Counted from the first letter of the stretch, positions 1-11,763 are shown. The stretch is DNA of 64,000 bases from Acanthopleura granulata (GCA_016165875.1 JABBOT010000080.1:31119326-31183325), one strand, 5' to 3'. The notes: a model not told the origin generated them from the letters alone. Numbers and translations are program-made.

Positions 1-1030
1 GAAAATGGACGATTATAGTCTTCTAAATTCTTAGAAGAGAAGGGCAATTTAATTTTCTCTTTCTGGTTTTTAATATGCTGGAATTCAGGAGAATAATTCC
101 CAGATGAAGATTTGTGGGATATTGTTTCAGCTATTTTATTGACTATATCATGCGGTGAAGTTAATAAGGTATCACCATCCTTTAAGTGCTGAACTTAGGC
201 TTTACTGTTCTTGCCCTTAATTTTCTGAACCATGCTCCAGACCTTACGCATGGGTGTTTTGGACGTAATGCCTGAAACAAAGTTCCGCCAACAAGATCGT
301 CTCTTGGACTTAATTAATCGACGAGCCTTGGCTCCAAGTATGCGAAGCTGGTTTAAATTATTATCATCAGGACGATGATTAAATCTGCGCTCGGCCTTTT
401 TGCGGTCTTTTATAGCCTTACGACAGTCATTATCATAATAGGGTTTACTTCTGGATTTGGGACTTGTCGAGGTCTTAGGGATGGTTCTGTTAATAGGAGT
501 TCATTAAATGTAAGCAAAGGATCATCTGCAGCATTAAGATTCTCTGGAGTGATGTCAGCCTCACAGAACATCTCGAATGTCATCCAATCTGCTTTATCGA
601 ACTTCCACCTAGCTAAACGTTCTGAAGAATTAGAAGTCAGATGCTCTAGGACAAGGGGAAAATGATCACTACCAAAAAGATCGTCATGCACCTTCCAAGA
701 AAAATCCGGGAGAAGTGATGGATCGGTGATAGTGAGATCGATAGCAGAATATGAACCATTACCTGGATGTAAGTAGGTATTAGAACCATTATTGAAATAA
801 CATAGTTCATCTTTACATAAGAAATCTTCTACTATTTTGCCCTTATCCTTTATATTATTACTACCCCATAGGGGGTTAATGCGCATTAAAATCTCCCATA
901 ATTATGAAGGGAGTTGGCAGTTGGTCTTTTAAATTATGCAACTGGCAAAATGAGAAAGAAGAATGAGGAGGAACATAAACTGAACATAAAGTGATTGTTT
1001 CCGATAAGGAAACACGGACGGCTACAGCCT
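1..1030 (-). mobile_element. Non-LTR retrotransposon, endonuclease half (broken)
   Basis: Read on the minus strand, this encodes the C-terminal part of an exonuclease-endonuclease-phosphatase (EEP) domain, the nickase of non-LTR elements. The catalytic-type motif GDFNAH lies near 893-876, followed by NPLWGSNN in another frame, so a one-base indel breaks the domain there. At 886-410 are SAIDLTITDPSLLPD and FGSDHFPLVLE, the usual end of the EEP fold. The linker toward the reverse transcriptase then continues in a shifted frame to the window edge, with a Lys/Arg-rich stretch and at least one stop. The reverse transcriptase itself would lie left of base 1. The 5' end is cut at about 1030, where hAT-like coding begins. 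It resembles the 5' half of the kind of element whose 3' half is at 42.9-45.0 kb. It is inactive. Confidence 0.8.
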
Positions 1031-1630
1031 GAATAAGTGACGTATATTTTCAAATGTTTTATATATAATGCATCTATTTTCTGCCTTTTTTTCAGCATGC
1101 ACTTGCCTGAGGGATTCGCCAATATCTCTAGTAGTTGCTGGTGAGGCAATAAGACGTTGAACGGCTTCTTTATGACACTTGCTAGCTTCGCGTTCTCTAA
1201 ATACGCCCTGTGCTTCTTTTCAGTTGCTGACACCTTTAGATGTGAAAGTCCGCTCAGCCTTACTGCTGGAGGATTACCTTGTTGACAAAGTTGCGTTTTG
1301 GCATAAAAAACAGAGCTAAGCCGGTATTTTCTCGATAATGCAACCAGGTATATCGATATTATCAAACCATTCTATTTGAACCTTTCGTTTAACGATAGTT
1401 TTTTTTCCACACTCACGGAACGGAAAATCAAACGATCTGGGTTGATTGGGAGTAAATGACACACATGTCGTCGAAATACGGCATGGGATTATTTGGAACC
1501 CAGATGTCGAAGGTGCGTTGTCACCCCATTGAGGATTTTCTTCCACAGCCCCTGCCGGAGGATACGGATTCTGGCGAATTTCTGAACGTGATTTTAGAGA
1601 GTAATAGTTTAGAATCGACATTTCGAATTT
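1030..1630 (-). pseudogene. TTF-type zinc-finger hAT transposase-like fragment
   Basis: The minus-strand frame from 1621 reads a polar leader and then QPRSFDFPFRECGKKTIVK and QIEWFDN. This is the start of the TTF-type zinc finger found in ZMYM1-like and hAT transposase-derived proteins, which runs on to a WLHYD...FCFLC-type block. After a frame break near 1320 the similarity continues in another frame (YAKTQLCQQGN), then a third (SKCHKEAVQRLIASP, about 1180-1136). That is the end of the finger and the start of the linker before the DUF4371 region. The catalytic RNase H-like core is absent, because the retrotransposon relic begins at about 1030. At least two frameshifts make it a pseudogene. 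Which hAT lineage it came from is not resolved. Confidence 0.65.
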
Positions 1631-1649
1631 TTATCTTAGAAATAATTAA

Positions 1650-3160
1650 ATTTGAGTGAAACGAACAATGAAGTTACCACACTGCATTCTCAGTATTTCC
1701 ACAAGAAGATCTGCAGCTGTAATGGAATCACCCGGTTACTGAACGGTATTTATACACATCCCGGTATATCAAAACAGCGCCATCTGTGGTGTCACAAAAC
1801 AGCGCCATCTATGCAGTCTGCTGACGGCCCACAGATTCAATACCGCTAAAGTAAGTAAATTATCTTCAAAAGTTTACTCCTTGGGACTTTAAACATAGAT
1901 GACAGCTTCATTTTCTCATATGTATGATCGTTTTCGAACCGAATTTCGAAAATTTATTTAACAAGTGAAGAAATATGGTAGGCCTAACCCAGTAATGTAC
2001 ATTGCCGAAAGGTGTATTACTCCGGGTTCAATTTTCGCTACCTAGTGAAAGTTTGACGCCCATATTTCACCCCAACGGTTGTATTTTTCAGCGCTACTAG
2101 GCACCGATATGTGGGTCAATAATAAGAATTCAGCTGTTCATATACCTGAGTGTAGTTCCTAATTTTAGATGCCAGAAATCGTTTTCAACGTCTCTGCGGG
2201 CAGTCTAGCGGTCCGCAGCATCCCGGGCCTAGGCGGCCCGTGGACCCTCGCCTGTTGGGCTGAAATAGTCGGGGCAATCCTAATTTGCTTCCGCCACCGC
2301 TGGACTAATAGAGTAAAATAAAATACTACAATATATGATACACCAGGACATTATTATAACCTGAAGGTCTCATTAGCCATCTTCAAAAGTCACGAAAGCG
2401 GCATACCCACCTTTCATTCATAGGTGATATTTTACCGAATTTGACAAATCGAACAACAATATACATCTACACGGCTCAAGAAATGTTTATTCTTGTTTCA
2501 TGACCATCCTTGGCGTCAAAATCGCCTGGGGTAAGCGTTAATCAGTCGTCACCCGTCACGCGAACCTTACCTGACTTAACAACATTCTCCGGAAAAACTC
2601 GGCAACAGTCGGTTACGCCGGTAAGGCGTTCAATATTAGAGACGGGTCTTGTAATTATCGATTTGGAACGACCCTTCATTATGAACGAAAGGTATTTGGA
2701 TTTTCTGCTTATTTCACATCTTCCCAATATAAGCGATAGGCCTGCAAATCGATCTAACTACACAAACAGGATATTCAAAATCAGGGTTTGAAATGCTCGG
2801 GCGCCAACTCGCCATTTCGGAGTGAAGTAAAATTCTGGCCCCTAAATTTCTTCAAGCTGCTCGCCATTTGGCGAGCTGTTCATGGATTATCGCCGTAGGC
2901 ATTTCTAGATATTGCTTTCAATTTGGTCACAGATACATGTGTGTTGATAATATATAATTCCAATCGTTTTCTTAGTGCAGGTTTCTGTTTCGGTAGGCAG
3001 TGAATAAAAAAAAACTTTCATGCAACCTTACTGAACCCACTGAGAAATGTTTCGAGTGTCGTCGTGTGACATTGACAGATGAGCTAGCTAAATAGTTCGC
3101 GGGGCACGCACATGCAGGTCGTTGCAATAGCAAAAGGCAACCGAAGTAAATTCTGCATGC
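1650..3160. other. Non-coding stretch with short dispersed motifs
   Basis: No protein-like frame is recognised. The motif CAGCGCCATCT occurs twice close together (near 1778 and 1801) and recurs near 4992 and 5060, so it probably belongs to a small dispersed repeat. A GC-rich patch at 2195-2300 stands out from the AT-rich surroundings and may be part of an old SINE head, which was not confirmed. Confidence 0.4.
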
Positions 3161-3164
3161 AGCA

Positions 3165-4460
3165 ATGGCAGCAAATCCAAAACAACTCAAACTAAGTTTT
3201 TTTGCAAAAGCGGATGGTGGAGGGGAAAATGATTCCGCAATTGAACTGCAACGTATTCCTAATAATAGTGAAAGACCAAACTCCAAGATCACTGATTCGC
3301 CGCTTCCTGTGTTGGCACATGGCGATGAAAGTTGCATCAACAACAACCCTAGGTACAAACACGTTAGGATGAAACTACGGACGATGCAGACCATGCAGGG
3401 GAAAAAATTAACAACCAGGCGTCGTTTTAACCAAGCGTGGAAAAACGACAGCTCATGGCTCATTTTCAACAATGACCTGCTCACTGTGCCAAAAATATGA
3501 AGAGTCTCGCAAAGCAGTCTGTACATGTAGTTTTGTTGATGGATCCAGCTCATTTAAACTGGACACGACAATGAAACATCAATCAAATGACACTCACGGA
3601 TCCGCAGTTGCTGCTGACAAGATACAAAGATTAGCGGATGAATCTTCTTCTACCCCCATTTTACTTGGTCTGCAAGGCATGAATGCAACAGTATTAGAAA
3701 TGCAAGAAAAACAGTTTAGAACAAAATTTTTTGTAGCTGAAAACAGGGAAGCCATTTCGTGATTATCTGCAGCTGTGTGAGCTTCAGGCTGCAAATTTTA
3801 AGAGAACCTTGACGAGACCTTATTGTGGCAACGATCATTGAAAGAACTTTATTCATTACATATTTGACATGTACAGAAAAGAGGCTGCACGAATTCTTGT
3901 AGGGAGTTTTTTCACTGATAACTGACGGCTCCACTGAAATTGGGGTTATTTAAGATGAGGTACTGTACATTCTAGTTTTGGACAAGGAGTTTAAACCATG
4001 CGTTAAGTTCTTAGCCTTTAAACATGTAGAGAAAGTTAATGCACCTGGACTTGTTAATGTAATTGTGGACTCCCTGGTTTGTGACATGAATTTTCCAAAT
4101 TGCCAAGAAAAGCTTCTTAGAGACAAGAATCTGTCTACAGAATACAGCAACATTCTGGCCTGGGTCAAAATTTCTTTGGTCATCTCAATATCATCAGCGG
4201 AGGCAAGGAGGGGCTTTTCGTGGATGATTCGTGTGAAGACAGACTACAGATCTTGGCTGACTAGCCCTGTCTTGTGTGATCTTGTGCACATTCACATGCC
4301 TCAGGGCAGCATTTTCACATTTGATCCCAAACCCGTTATATTGGCACGGTGGAAAAATGGCAAACTGGGTCAACATCGAAGACTTTCTGAAAAATATGGA
4401 GGCAGAAAATTTAGCTCTACCTCCTGCATGGACACGTCTTCTAACTCTGATGCTTAATAA
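3165..4460 (+). pseudogene. ZNF862-like hAT transposase gene, internally deleted
   Basis: The start at 3165 gives a leader (KQLKLSFFAK) typical of BED/TTF-finger hAT proteins. A second frame at 3472 has MTCSLCQKYEE and SSSFKLDTTMKHQSNDTH, a CxxC...H...H zinc finger. After more frame changes, SLITDGSTEIG near 3907-3940 and VLDKEFKPCVKFLAFKHV at 3975-4030 match the start of the hAT catalytic core (the ITDGSTD block). The sequence then jumps almost directly to the C-terminal dimerisation region, SSAEARRGFSWMIRVKTD (about 4190-4245), which corresponds to the SNAECERGFSxMxxIKT signature. Most of the catalytic core is therefore deleted. Stops and shifts separate the pieces, so it cannot make transposase. 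Terminal inverted repeats were not located. Confidence 0.7.
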
Positions 4461-4479
4461 CATGGTTTATAGCTGAGAA

Positions 4480-4784
4480 ATAGATCAAAACAAACTTGAC
4501 TCCAGACGGATTCAGCTGTGTTTTATTGTCTTATTGTGGATGTGTAGTGCTAAATAATACGGAAGAATTTTTGATTGACAATTACAAGTTGAAGAACTGA
4601 CACTATACTATGGACTATACAGACTCTGAAGTCGTCGTCTCGAGATCGCTCGCACAAGATCATCGCCAGGGCGAGTATTCCAAACCGCCGTGTCCCTTGT
4701 GCTTTCAGTAATTCATATCTTGTGGCCGTTTATTGATAAAGAAGAACTGTTGAGTAACATTTTCTCAAGGCGGCGTAATGTCTC
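4480..4784. other. 3' flank of the hAT relic
   Basis: AT-rich sequence with no recognised coding frame between the broken hAT gene and the SINE that starts near 4785. Confidence 0.35.
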
Positions 4785-4965
4785 AGATGTCACTCAACAA
4801 TGGGGTCGCTGTGAGTTCAGGTCCAGTTCCGACTGTACATGAAAAGGTCGTCGGTTTCTCTCGGGCTCTGCCCGATTTCTTCCCATCATAATGCTAGTCG
4901 CCATCGTGTAAATGAATTATTCTTGAGTTTGGCGTAAAGCACCAATCAATTAAATAAATAAATAA
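4785..4965 (+). repeat. tRNA-derived SINE, family 1 (5' truncated)
   Basis: The repeat contains a box-B-like GAGTTCAGGTCC at about 4813, the core TCTGCCCGATTTCTTCCCA, and the tail ATTCTTGAGTTTGGCGTAAAG followed by CACCAATCAATTAAATAAATAAATAA. The same core and tail occur at 9478, 13805, 48976 and 63838. The tRNA-like head is mostly missing when compared with the complete copy at 48976-49239. Confidence 0.85.
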
Positions 4966-4969
4966 GTCA

Positions 4970-6150
4970 CTAAACGCAATAGCGGTGATTCAGCGCCATC
5001 TATGTTGCCACACGCGTTCCATTTTGAGTGCCTTGGCTATGTAAAAGTACATATCGTCATCAGCGCCATCTATTTTGCACAAAATTTCCATTGAATATAG
5101 CAAGCGTTCCTCCAGGGGGACAGCTGAACGATATAGCGATAACGTGTTTATCGCCGGTTTAGGGATATTTGTCGAATCGGATGTACATAGCTTCGCCTCT
5201 GGGATTTACATTGCAGAACCTCATTTATTCCCACAGTTATGAATATTTGTGGTGTGTTGGTGAACATAGTTATACCTCTTCCGTTCTGAATAGTGCGAAT
5301 TTGTTCAGACGTCGAAATTTTGCATTGAAAATGACGCGTATGCTCAAATTTCACGTCTGAGGTCTGCGCTATACACACCGGCAATGCGGTCTGACTTTCA
5401 GACTCGCCCTCTGCTCCCGCGAAACAAGTCTTACATGGGTCGAAACTGTTATAATTTAAAACTCCTCCCTGGAAACACATATAACTACATAACAGTACAG
5501 TTAATATGATTTGAAATTTCAACTGTGAATTGAGTGAAATTTGATCAGGAATATGCGTGATCTGAATTGTGATGCTTTGTGAGGAACTGCTAGTGACAAC
5601 TGAACATATTTGGTAAAGTTTTTGGTTAACCACAAAATACAATACTCTTAATCAAATTCAACAAGATGTTAATCATTGTGATTACCTCAACTTAGTTTGA
5701 TTCCATCAAGTCCGTCACCTGCAAAACTTTAATGAATCGTAATTTACTGGTGTTTAATTACCTGCTAGTATATTTAGGTTACATTAGAGACACTTAGTAG
5801 ACACAGATTTTTTAATTCTCACTTTTGTAGGAATTGATTATAATTAGAGCAAGGTTGCAGAGAAGCCAATTCCTTTGACTTGAGGAATCTCAAAGATTGA
5901 ATCGATCATGTTCGACAAAGAATATAATTTGATATATTCTATATTGAAATATCATGTTAAAATGGTGAATGTTCATATTATGTTTTGCTTATGATTCCTC
6001 AAAGGTAAAGAAGGTTAGTTATTTGGCACGCTTGTCAATAGAACCAATGCAATGGCTATGCTTGTTGTCTTAAAGGTGTTTCCGTGTTGTCACTGCAAAT
6101 ACAGGACAAGACATGCTTTTGTCTTTGTCGAGACACGATAAGGTAATTCA
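4970..6150. other. Non-coding stretch
   Basis: Two more CAGCGCCATCTAT motifs lie at about 4992 and 5060. A minus-strand frame of 164 codons (5642-5148) has no recognisable domain and a composition that fits chance. Nothing else is supported. Confidence 0.4.
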
Positions 6151-6153
6151 CGA

Positions 6154-7900
6154 GTGTCAGTCCAATTTTTCAATGTTGTCCTTGAAAATTGTCAGAAATC
6201 TCATAGATTGATCAAATCCTTCCAATCTCGTATACTGAGGAAACATCATCAATTTTATTTAGCCAATGTTGGTAGCACAATGAGGAATTCTCAAACTGTC
6301 TCACATGAAGCAACCCCAAAGAAAACTGATGGACGTGATGACACACGGCCCGCTGAGGTTACACCAAACTTGGATTATTTACGAAACACAGCTCCTTTTA
6401 TTTTAAGAATGAGAGAGATTAAAAAAAGGTCCCAATGAATGCGTGTGTTGATGTTATCAGTGACATAAGTAACATGACCTCTACCTGTAAAACTGAAGCA
6501 AGACTGAATGTTGAGAAAGTTCTACCAGAAGATGGCACTGAAGTCAATAACTTGTCCCGAGAAGGTATATTCAGTCCTCGAGTCAGTTTAAATCATTTTA
6601 GGTAAGGGCATCAAGGGAAATGCTGAAACCTGCATTTATGTTTCAATCCAAGAAAGCCTGAGAACTTTGCTTAGACACATTGACGTGTTAACTTGTGTTG
6701 TAAATAAAAATCAGCCTACTGATACAAAATTATATGCTTGTAAGTGACATCCAAAGCTTGCAAATACTCCTTACCCTCTACAAATTTAGCTGTATGTTGA
6801 TGAATTCCAAGTGTCTAATTTACTTGGGAATAAAAAAAATACAAAATAACACTCTTATGTTTCATCCTGGGTAACCTTCCACCACAGTTCAGATCAAAGC
6901 TATATGTTATCCATCTCGCAATGCTTGTTAAGACTGCATATGTAAAGAAATATTAGTTCAGAGAGTATTAAATAGATTAATTACTGATCTAAAAAGCCTT
7001 GAAACTGTTGGTCTCACACTTAATCTCCCAGACAAAAGGCAAATGAAATTTGTTTGGACAATTTCCAAGCTTGTTGCTGACAATTTATCAGCACATGGAA
7101 TCAGTTGAATGATGGAGAGATTTTGTTGAAACCGTAGTTGTAGAATTTGTAATGCTACTAAATAAGTGACATTGTGTGTGCACCCGCCGTTTCTAAAGGC
7201 CACTAGGGCATCTAAGGATACTAATCTCTGCTTTCCTCAAAGCGCACTTTGACATCAATTCAGATTGCACTGTGAAACCCAAGGCTCACTATTTGATCCA
7301 TTACCCCACCCAAATCACCTGGTTTGCACCCTTATACATTGCTGGACTCTTCGTTTTGGAGGCAAGCACATTTACTTCAAAGAAACAACGAATAGCTGTA
7401 AGAACCATCGAAATGTTTGCAAGACCATGGCCCACAGACACCAGTTTACGCAATGGTATTACATGTCATCTCATTTCTTGAATCAGGAACCCACTGAGTC
7501 CACCAAAGGTTCTCTCTTCCCTGTTAGGCTATTGTATCCTAAAACTCAAGGGTTGATTATGCCACTGATAAGGGCTGAAGAAAACCTCTCCCAAGCCACC
7601 GGAGGTAATAAAGATGGAGTTTCTTACGAGTCAGTCTGCTGTGTAGTACCAAAATTTGAATGTGACAGTTACCAATTTGACAGAATTGACAATTGCTTTA
7701 TCATGGCTGATGAGATGCAATTGCAGCGAAAGGACTTTTAACACAGAAGAATTCTGACCATATTTCCATGCATACAGTATATCTGAAACTGATGAATACT
7801 GAATGGTGCCCATCGATGACTTGATGTCTTGTCATCAGCTGGGTATGTATCACAAAGACGGAGCGTATGGTGGTAATGAAGTTCCATGTTGGAAAGGATT
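6154..7900 (+). pseudogene. Broken copy of an uncharacterised metazoan gene-like family
   Basis: The pieces read in family order but in different frames. 6154-6438 is a C2H2-like leader with LRNTAPFILRMREIK. 6430-6600 is a helical segment continuing in a shifted frame. Near 7272 comes KPKAHYLIHYPTQI, then after a frameshift near 7310 CWTLRFGGKHIYFKE and FTQWYYMSSHFLN. Near 7770-7850 are SETDEY and MVPIDDLMSCHQLGMYH. From memory, this order (KPKHHFLLHYP, a WTMRFExKHxYFK block, then a VVxxxDLxxxHPL tail) occurs in many uncharacterised proteins of fish and invertebrates, often many copies per genome. Its function is unknown and a transposon origin is likely. Multiple stops make this copy dead. 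Confidence 0.5.
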
Positions 7901-8365
7901 TAACTTCAGAATTCAGAGAGTGTCATGTGTCCAGTTCAGGTGTAAAAATTGTGTCATTTCTTTCTTTAGTCACTATTTAAATGCATTTCATCTCTCATTT
8001 TGTCGAGTTTGTAATTTGTACATGTATCAGAGGAGCAATCTAGCGTTACTTTATAAAATGTAAATTTTTCTCACAGTGCATGATTTTGGTTTTATTTCTC
8101 GTGATTTTAATTCATTTGAATTCAATAGTCATTTGAAGTGTTCAGTGTCGATGTAAGTGTGAAGCTGGCTTGTGAAATTTGTACCTGTACATGAATACTG
8201 TTAAGAGAAAGTAGAGAAAGGTTTTTTGCTGTATTGAGGCATATAGAAATAGGTGCATATATACCCTAACTGTCTTCTGTTCAGACAAATTAAGTTAAAT
8301 CCCTTTGTGTATTGACATGACTGAGTGAGAAGTATTTGTCTTCAAGTTTTGTATTCCATCTTGTT

Positions 8366-8440
8366 CTCGCCACGATATGGCTGAAATATTGCCGATGTGG
8401 CGTTAAGCCATAATCATTCATTCATTCATTCAAGTTTTGT
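8366..8440 (+). repeat. LINE/SINE 3' tail with CATT repeats
   Basis: The tail reads TTCTCGCCACGATATGGCTG then AATATTGCCGATGTGGCGTT and AAGCC, ending in four ATTC units. It matches the 3' terminus of the non-LTR relic at 11705-11763, apart from a short internal deletion there. No tRNA head is visible upstream, so it may be a heavily truncated LINE or a SINE tail. Confidence 0.7.
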
Positions 8441-8939
8441 AAACTTCTGCTTTGGATATCAAGACTTACTCAAATTAAAGTAAAAATTTCGAGCACAGAT
8501 AGCCTAGATAAAATTATATGTGGATTATGATATGCTTATACAATATAGTGAAAATTTGCAAATAGTACATATGTGATAGCTTAACATTACTCTTGTACCT
8601 TACTTCAACAGTACTGACACAGAAAAATACAATACCTGTTACCCTGAGTGAACGTCAGAAAGATATATTCAAAGTTGCATGCGCAGAGGATTTAATAAAT
8701 GTAGGGGGTTTTTTAGGGGGAGATGTTAAAATGTGTTAATGGGATCGCAATTTTGAATGTCAAATTACTTACAGGGTGAACAGTATGCTTTGAATCTAAC
8801 TGGAAAATTAATCAAAAGGATTCTATTATGTTTGATTGTAGACACTTTAGAAACACGTAATTGAACACAAGGTGAGGAATTCAAGACGACGAATAGATAA
8901 GGGTGCACTAATCGTGAAAGTTTACAAGAGGAAATCAAG

Positions 8940-9912
8940 TCTAGGCTAAAAACCAGTGGGGAGTGAAGAATTATTTACCGCCGCGTCCAGTTGGAGAAGA
9001 CAATGAATCCGTTAAAGGCCATATAAAATGGATGAAAACGGAGGACAAGAAAGTGAAGCAAACTTCTGAAAAGACAAATACTTTTGTCAAAGAGTTTTTG
9101 CAGATCGTGGACAACTTATAGTACAAGAAATGGCATCAGCAGAGCGAGTGAAAAAAGAATTCACTCGTTTATTTTGCCCAGAACAGGTTCATATCTGATA
9201 ATTTAAAATTACTTCTGCATATTCCTTAATTTAAGTCTGATATGTTTAATGATATATATACTGAACCATTGGTCCCAAACAAATCGTTGATTAAAATATT
9301 GTAATATAAATGTGTTGGATAGATACTGTGTGCATGCAAATATAGTAGATGAAACCCATGATGTTTTAGTAAATGTTAACAAAATTCATCATATGGCCAT
9401 ACTGGTTCTTTGCATTGTGAAGTGTGACATGTGTTAGTTTGGAGGGGTAGGGAATGGGGAGGAGCTGCTGCTTAGTCCCTGGTTGTAATTGAAAACACCT
9501 TGAAAACATTGAAATGCTCCGGTCGTACGTGGAAAGGTCCGACAGCAACCTGCGGAGGGTCTTAGGTTTCCCAGTGCTCTGCCCGGTTTCCTGACACCAT
9601 AATGCTGGCCGCCATTGTATAAGTGAAATATTCTTGAGCAGGGCGTAAAACACCAATCAATCAAAGAAATAAAATAATAAAATATCAAAAATCAGCCATA
9701 AAAATTATCAATTATTTAGAACTATTTTGTAACAGTGTACCTGTTCAGGTGTATTAGTGACCTGCAACAGTCTTTATTTTATTGTATTTCTGCAGATTCG
9801 TAACGAATTTGAGCGTATAACAGATGCAAGACTAGAGAAGCTCTTGTGGTTAGGTGCTCAGAAGTTCATGGATGCCATCCTAGAAGTAGCCAAAACTTCC
9901 CCACTGAAATAA
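8940..9912 (+). pseudogene. SAMD3-like C-terminal region, broken exons
   Basis: At 8970-9110 the frame reads NYLPPRPVGEDNESVKGH. After a one-base shift it continues FADRGQLIVQEMASAERVKK and ends in LFCPEQ at about 9193, next to a GT donor (CCAGAACAG|GTTCAT). After a polypyrimidine tract and CTGCAG, a second exon at 9796 starts in the matching phase with IRNEFERITDARLEKLLWLG and runs to a stop at about 9911. The pattern YLPxRPxGED, FADRR, FP..xxEQIRxEFxRIT is what I remember from SAMD3-like proteins of fish and invertebrates. Their function is not established. The frameshift and the SINE just after 9912 argue for a pseudogene. A possible further exon lies at 10393-10537. The family assignment is from memory. 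Confidence 0.45.
9478..9675 (+). repeat. tRNA-derived SINE, family 1 (partial)
   Basis: The core CAGCAACCTGCGGAGGGTCT, the segment GCTCTGCCCGGTTTCCTGAC and the tail GGCGTAAAACACCAATCAAT match the SINE at 48976-49239. The 5' head is diverged or lost. The insertion lies within the intron between the two SAMD3-like pseudo-exons. Confidence 0.85.
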
Positions 9913-10150
9913 AGACATGTCCATCACGGGGTTGGGAGATCCGGGATGAAACCCGGGTCGGGTCATACCAAAGACTTTAAAGTATTGTACGTGTTGCTGT
10001 TTGGCTTGGCGCTCAGCACCGAGAGGTTAGTAGAAGGAAACAGAACTGGTCGGCCCGATGTCAGTACAATGTGACTGGGGTGTCGGGTCTGGTGTCTTCG
10101 GCATGATGCTCCAGTGGCGGCAACACTTACATATGGACTGGTTTTGCCAC
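9913..10150 (+). repeat. tRNA-derived SINE, family 2 (truncated)
   Basis: The head contains GGGATGAAACCCGGGTCGGG (box-B-like) followed by TCATACCAAAGACTTTAAA. The body has GTCAGTACAATGTGACTGGG and GGTGTCTTCGGCA. The same landmarks in the same order occur in the copy at 33656-33960. The insertion directly follows the stop of the SAMD3-like pseudo-exon. Confidence 0.8.
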
Positions 10151-10392
10151 AAGAAGACACAGTATATATACATTCTAACGACTCCATGTCAACATATGAT
10201 TGAAAAATTGTGGAACACACGGTAAATCCAAGCATACATACATATTGTTCAATACTGTATAATTTAGGTTCATTTTGAATATGTGAAGATATTCAGGCCT
10301 ATGTAGGCCTAGCTGACAAAAGTGGCTGTGTGCGGGGAGGAGTTTATTCAGTACAGAGTGATACCAGTCATACTTTGTGTTTGTTGTTGCAG

Positions 10393-10537
10393 CTATGAAA
10401 GCCCAACGAGCCCTGTTGTTAATTCCAGAATTGTTTTTAGAGAAACTGGCATTTTTCGGGGTGAAAGAGGACAGTCAGTACACGTTGTATATTGCTGTCC
10501 AATAATCATAATCTGTGTTATCATCAGAATATATATC
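10393..10537 (+). other. Possible pseudo-exon downstream of the SAMD3-like exons
   Basis: A TTGTTGTTGCAG acceptor-like sequence precedes an open frame with MKAQRALLLIPELFLEKL and a stop at about 10535. It could be the next exon of the SAMD3-like pseudogene, but I could not match the residues firmly. Confidence 0.25.
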
Positions 10538-10639
10538 TTTCAGCAAATAAGAGAAAGGAGAAGTATTCTGAGGATTTTACAAGGTAATATTGGTATATGG
10601 AACATATTTTGGCGTAAAAAGAAACCAGAAAAACCAGGC

Positions 10640-11480
10640 TGACCACTTAATCTTGTACCTTTGTGTGTCAAGAAACCAAAGGAATAATGGTAGAGGTGGG
10701 GCTTAGGTAAAATTTTACATGAGAGAAACTGACCATATTTATTTCTTTTACAATAGAAATTATGACATCGATTTCCACATGCAAGACAGCCTCCGACACC
10801 CTTTATATTCTTTCAAGGGCGATGATGTACAAGCAGTCTACAATGAGCTCAACGTCTGTGAGGAAGGTAAACTTCTGTGTGAGTTTTTGTGTATCATGGA
10901 TGTCATCACTCTTATAATATGTTTATATTTTTTTTACCATGTCGTACCACAATGAATTATGCAAAAGTCTAACTTTCATACAAAAAGATATAATGAATCT
11001 CCAGGATGATTCCATGCCTGCTCATGTTTTGACAATGTTAAAAATGTCTTGATGTGACAAATAACCAACCAGCAATATGCTACTCATCTTATATTGAATT
11101 AACCTAGTCTTCACCATGTTTGTTGTTGATTTCAAATCATTAATTTTAATGGCGACTTTTGCGCTAGGCAGTTTTTTGGTAGTTGTGTTTATCCTGTGCG
11201 CTAAGTATGATAAATCATTAGTAATGATGACAGTTCTAATTGTTTAGCAGAATATTCTTCTGCCTACACAATGTTAGTCTATATTGCAGGTACTGGTGGC
11301 GGTGCTCACTTTTTATGGTGAATATGTTCACTCATTGGGTTAAAAATGATAACTGATTGTTCATCAAAGAAAGCTGGACCATGTTTGTAAATTTACTGGT
11401 TGTGGTGTTCGCCTTTTTTGGTGAATATATGAAAACGATAGTATAATGATTTTCACCAATTTGAGCTAAAATTAGTCGAT
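10640..11480. other. Non-coding stretch
   Basis: AT-rich sequence with no recognised frame, repeat or RNA gene. Confidence 0.35.
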
Positions 11481-11483
11481 GTT

Positions 11484-11763
11484 AATTTGTTTGACAGCAT
11501 CGCTGGCGACGCTGTCATAAAATATTTGAAGGCCATTGGCCTTTATCATAAAATATAAATTTTATTCTCAAAATAAATATTTGTTATGAAATTTCCTTAT
11601 CACGCTGGTTTTCGAGTTTTAACTGTTTTGGTTTTTCTTACCTTTAACACATTTTTGTTTTGTTTTTGATGTTCTCCAGTGACTATCGAAAAGCTGAACT
11701 GTCTCGTGTTTCCACCTTGTTCTCGCCACGATATGGCGTTAAGCCATAATCATTCATTCTTTT
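11484..11763 (+). mobile_element. Non-LTR retrotransposon 3' end (C-terminus and 3' UTR)
   Basis: The sequence starts inside the last codons of the open reading frame: LFDSIAGDAVIKYLKAIGLY, two more residues, then a stop at about 11556. About 40 bases are nearly identical to 44899-44947, the C-terminus of the reverse transcriptase element at 42.9-45.0 kb. Unlike that copy, this one keeps the presumed native ending and about 200 bp of 3' UTR. The UTR closes with CTCGCCACGATATGG, GTTAAGCCATAATC and CATT repeats, the expected 3' terminus. It is a strongly 5'-truncated insertion, normal for target-primed reverse transcription. Confidence 0.8.
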
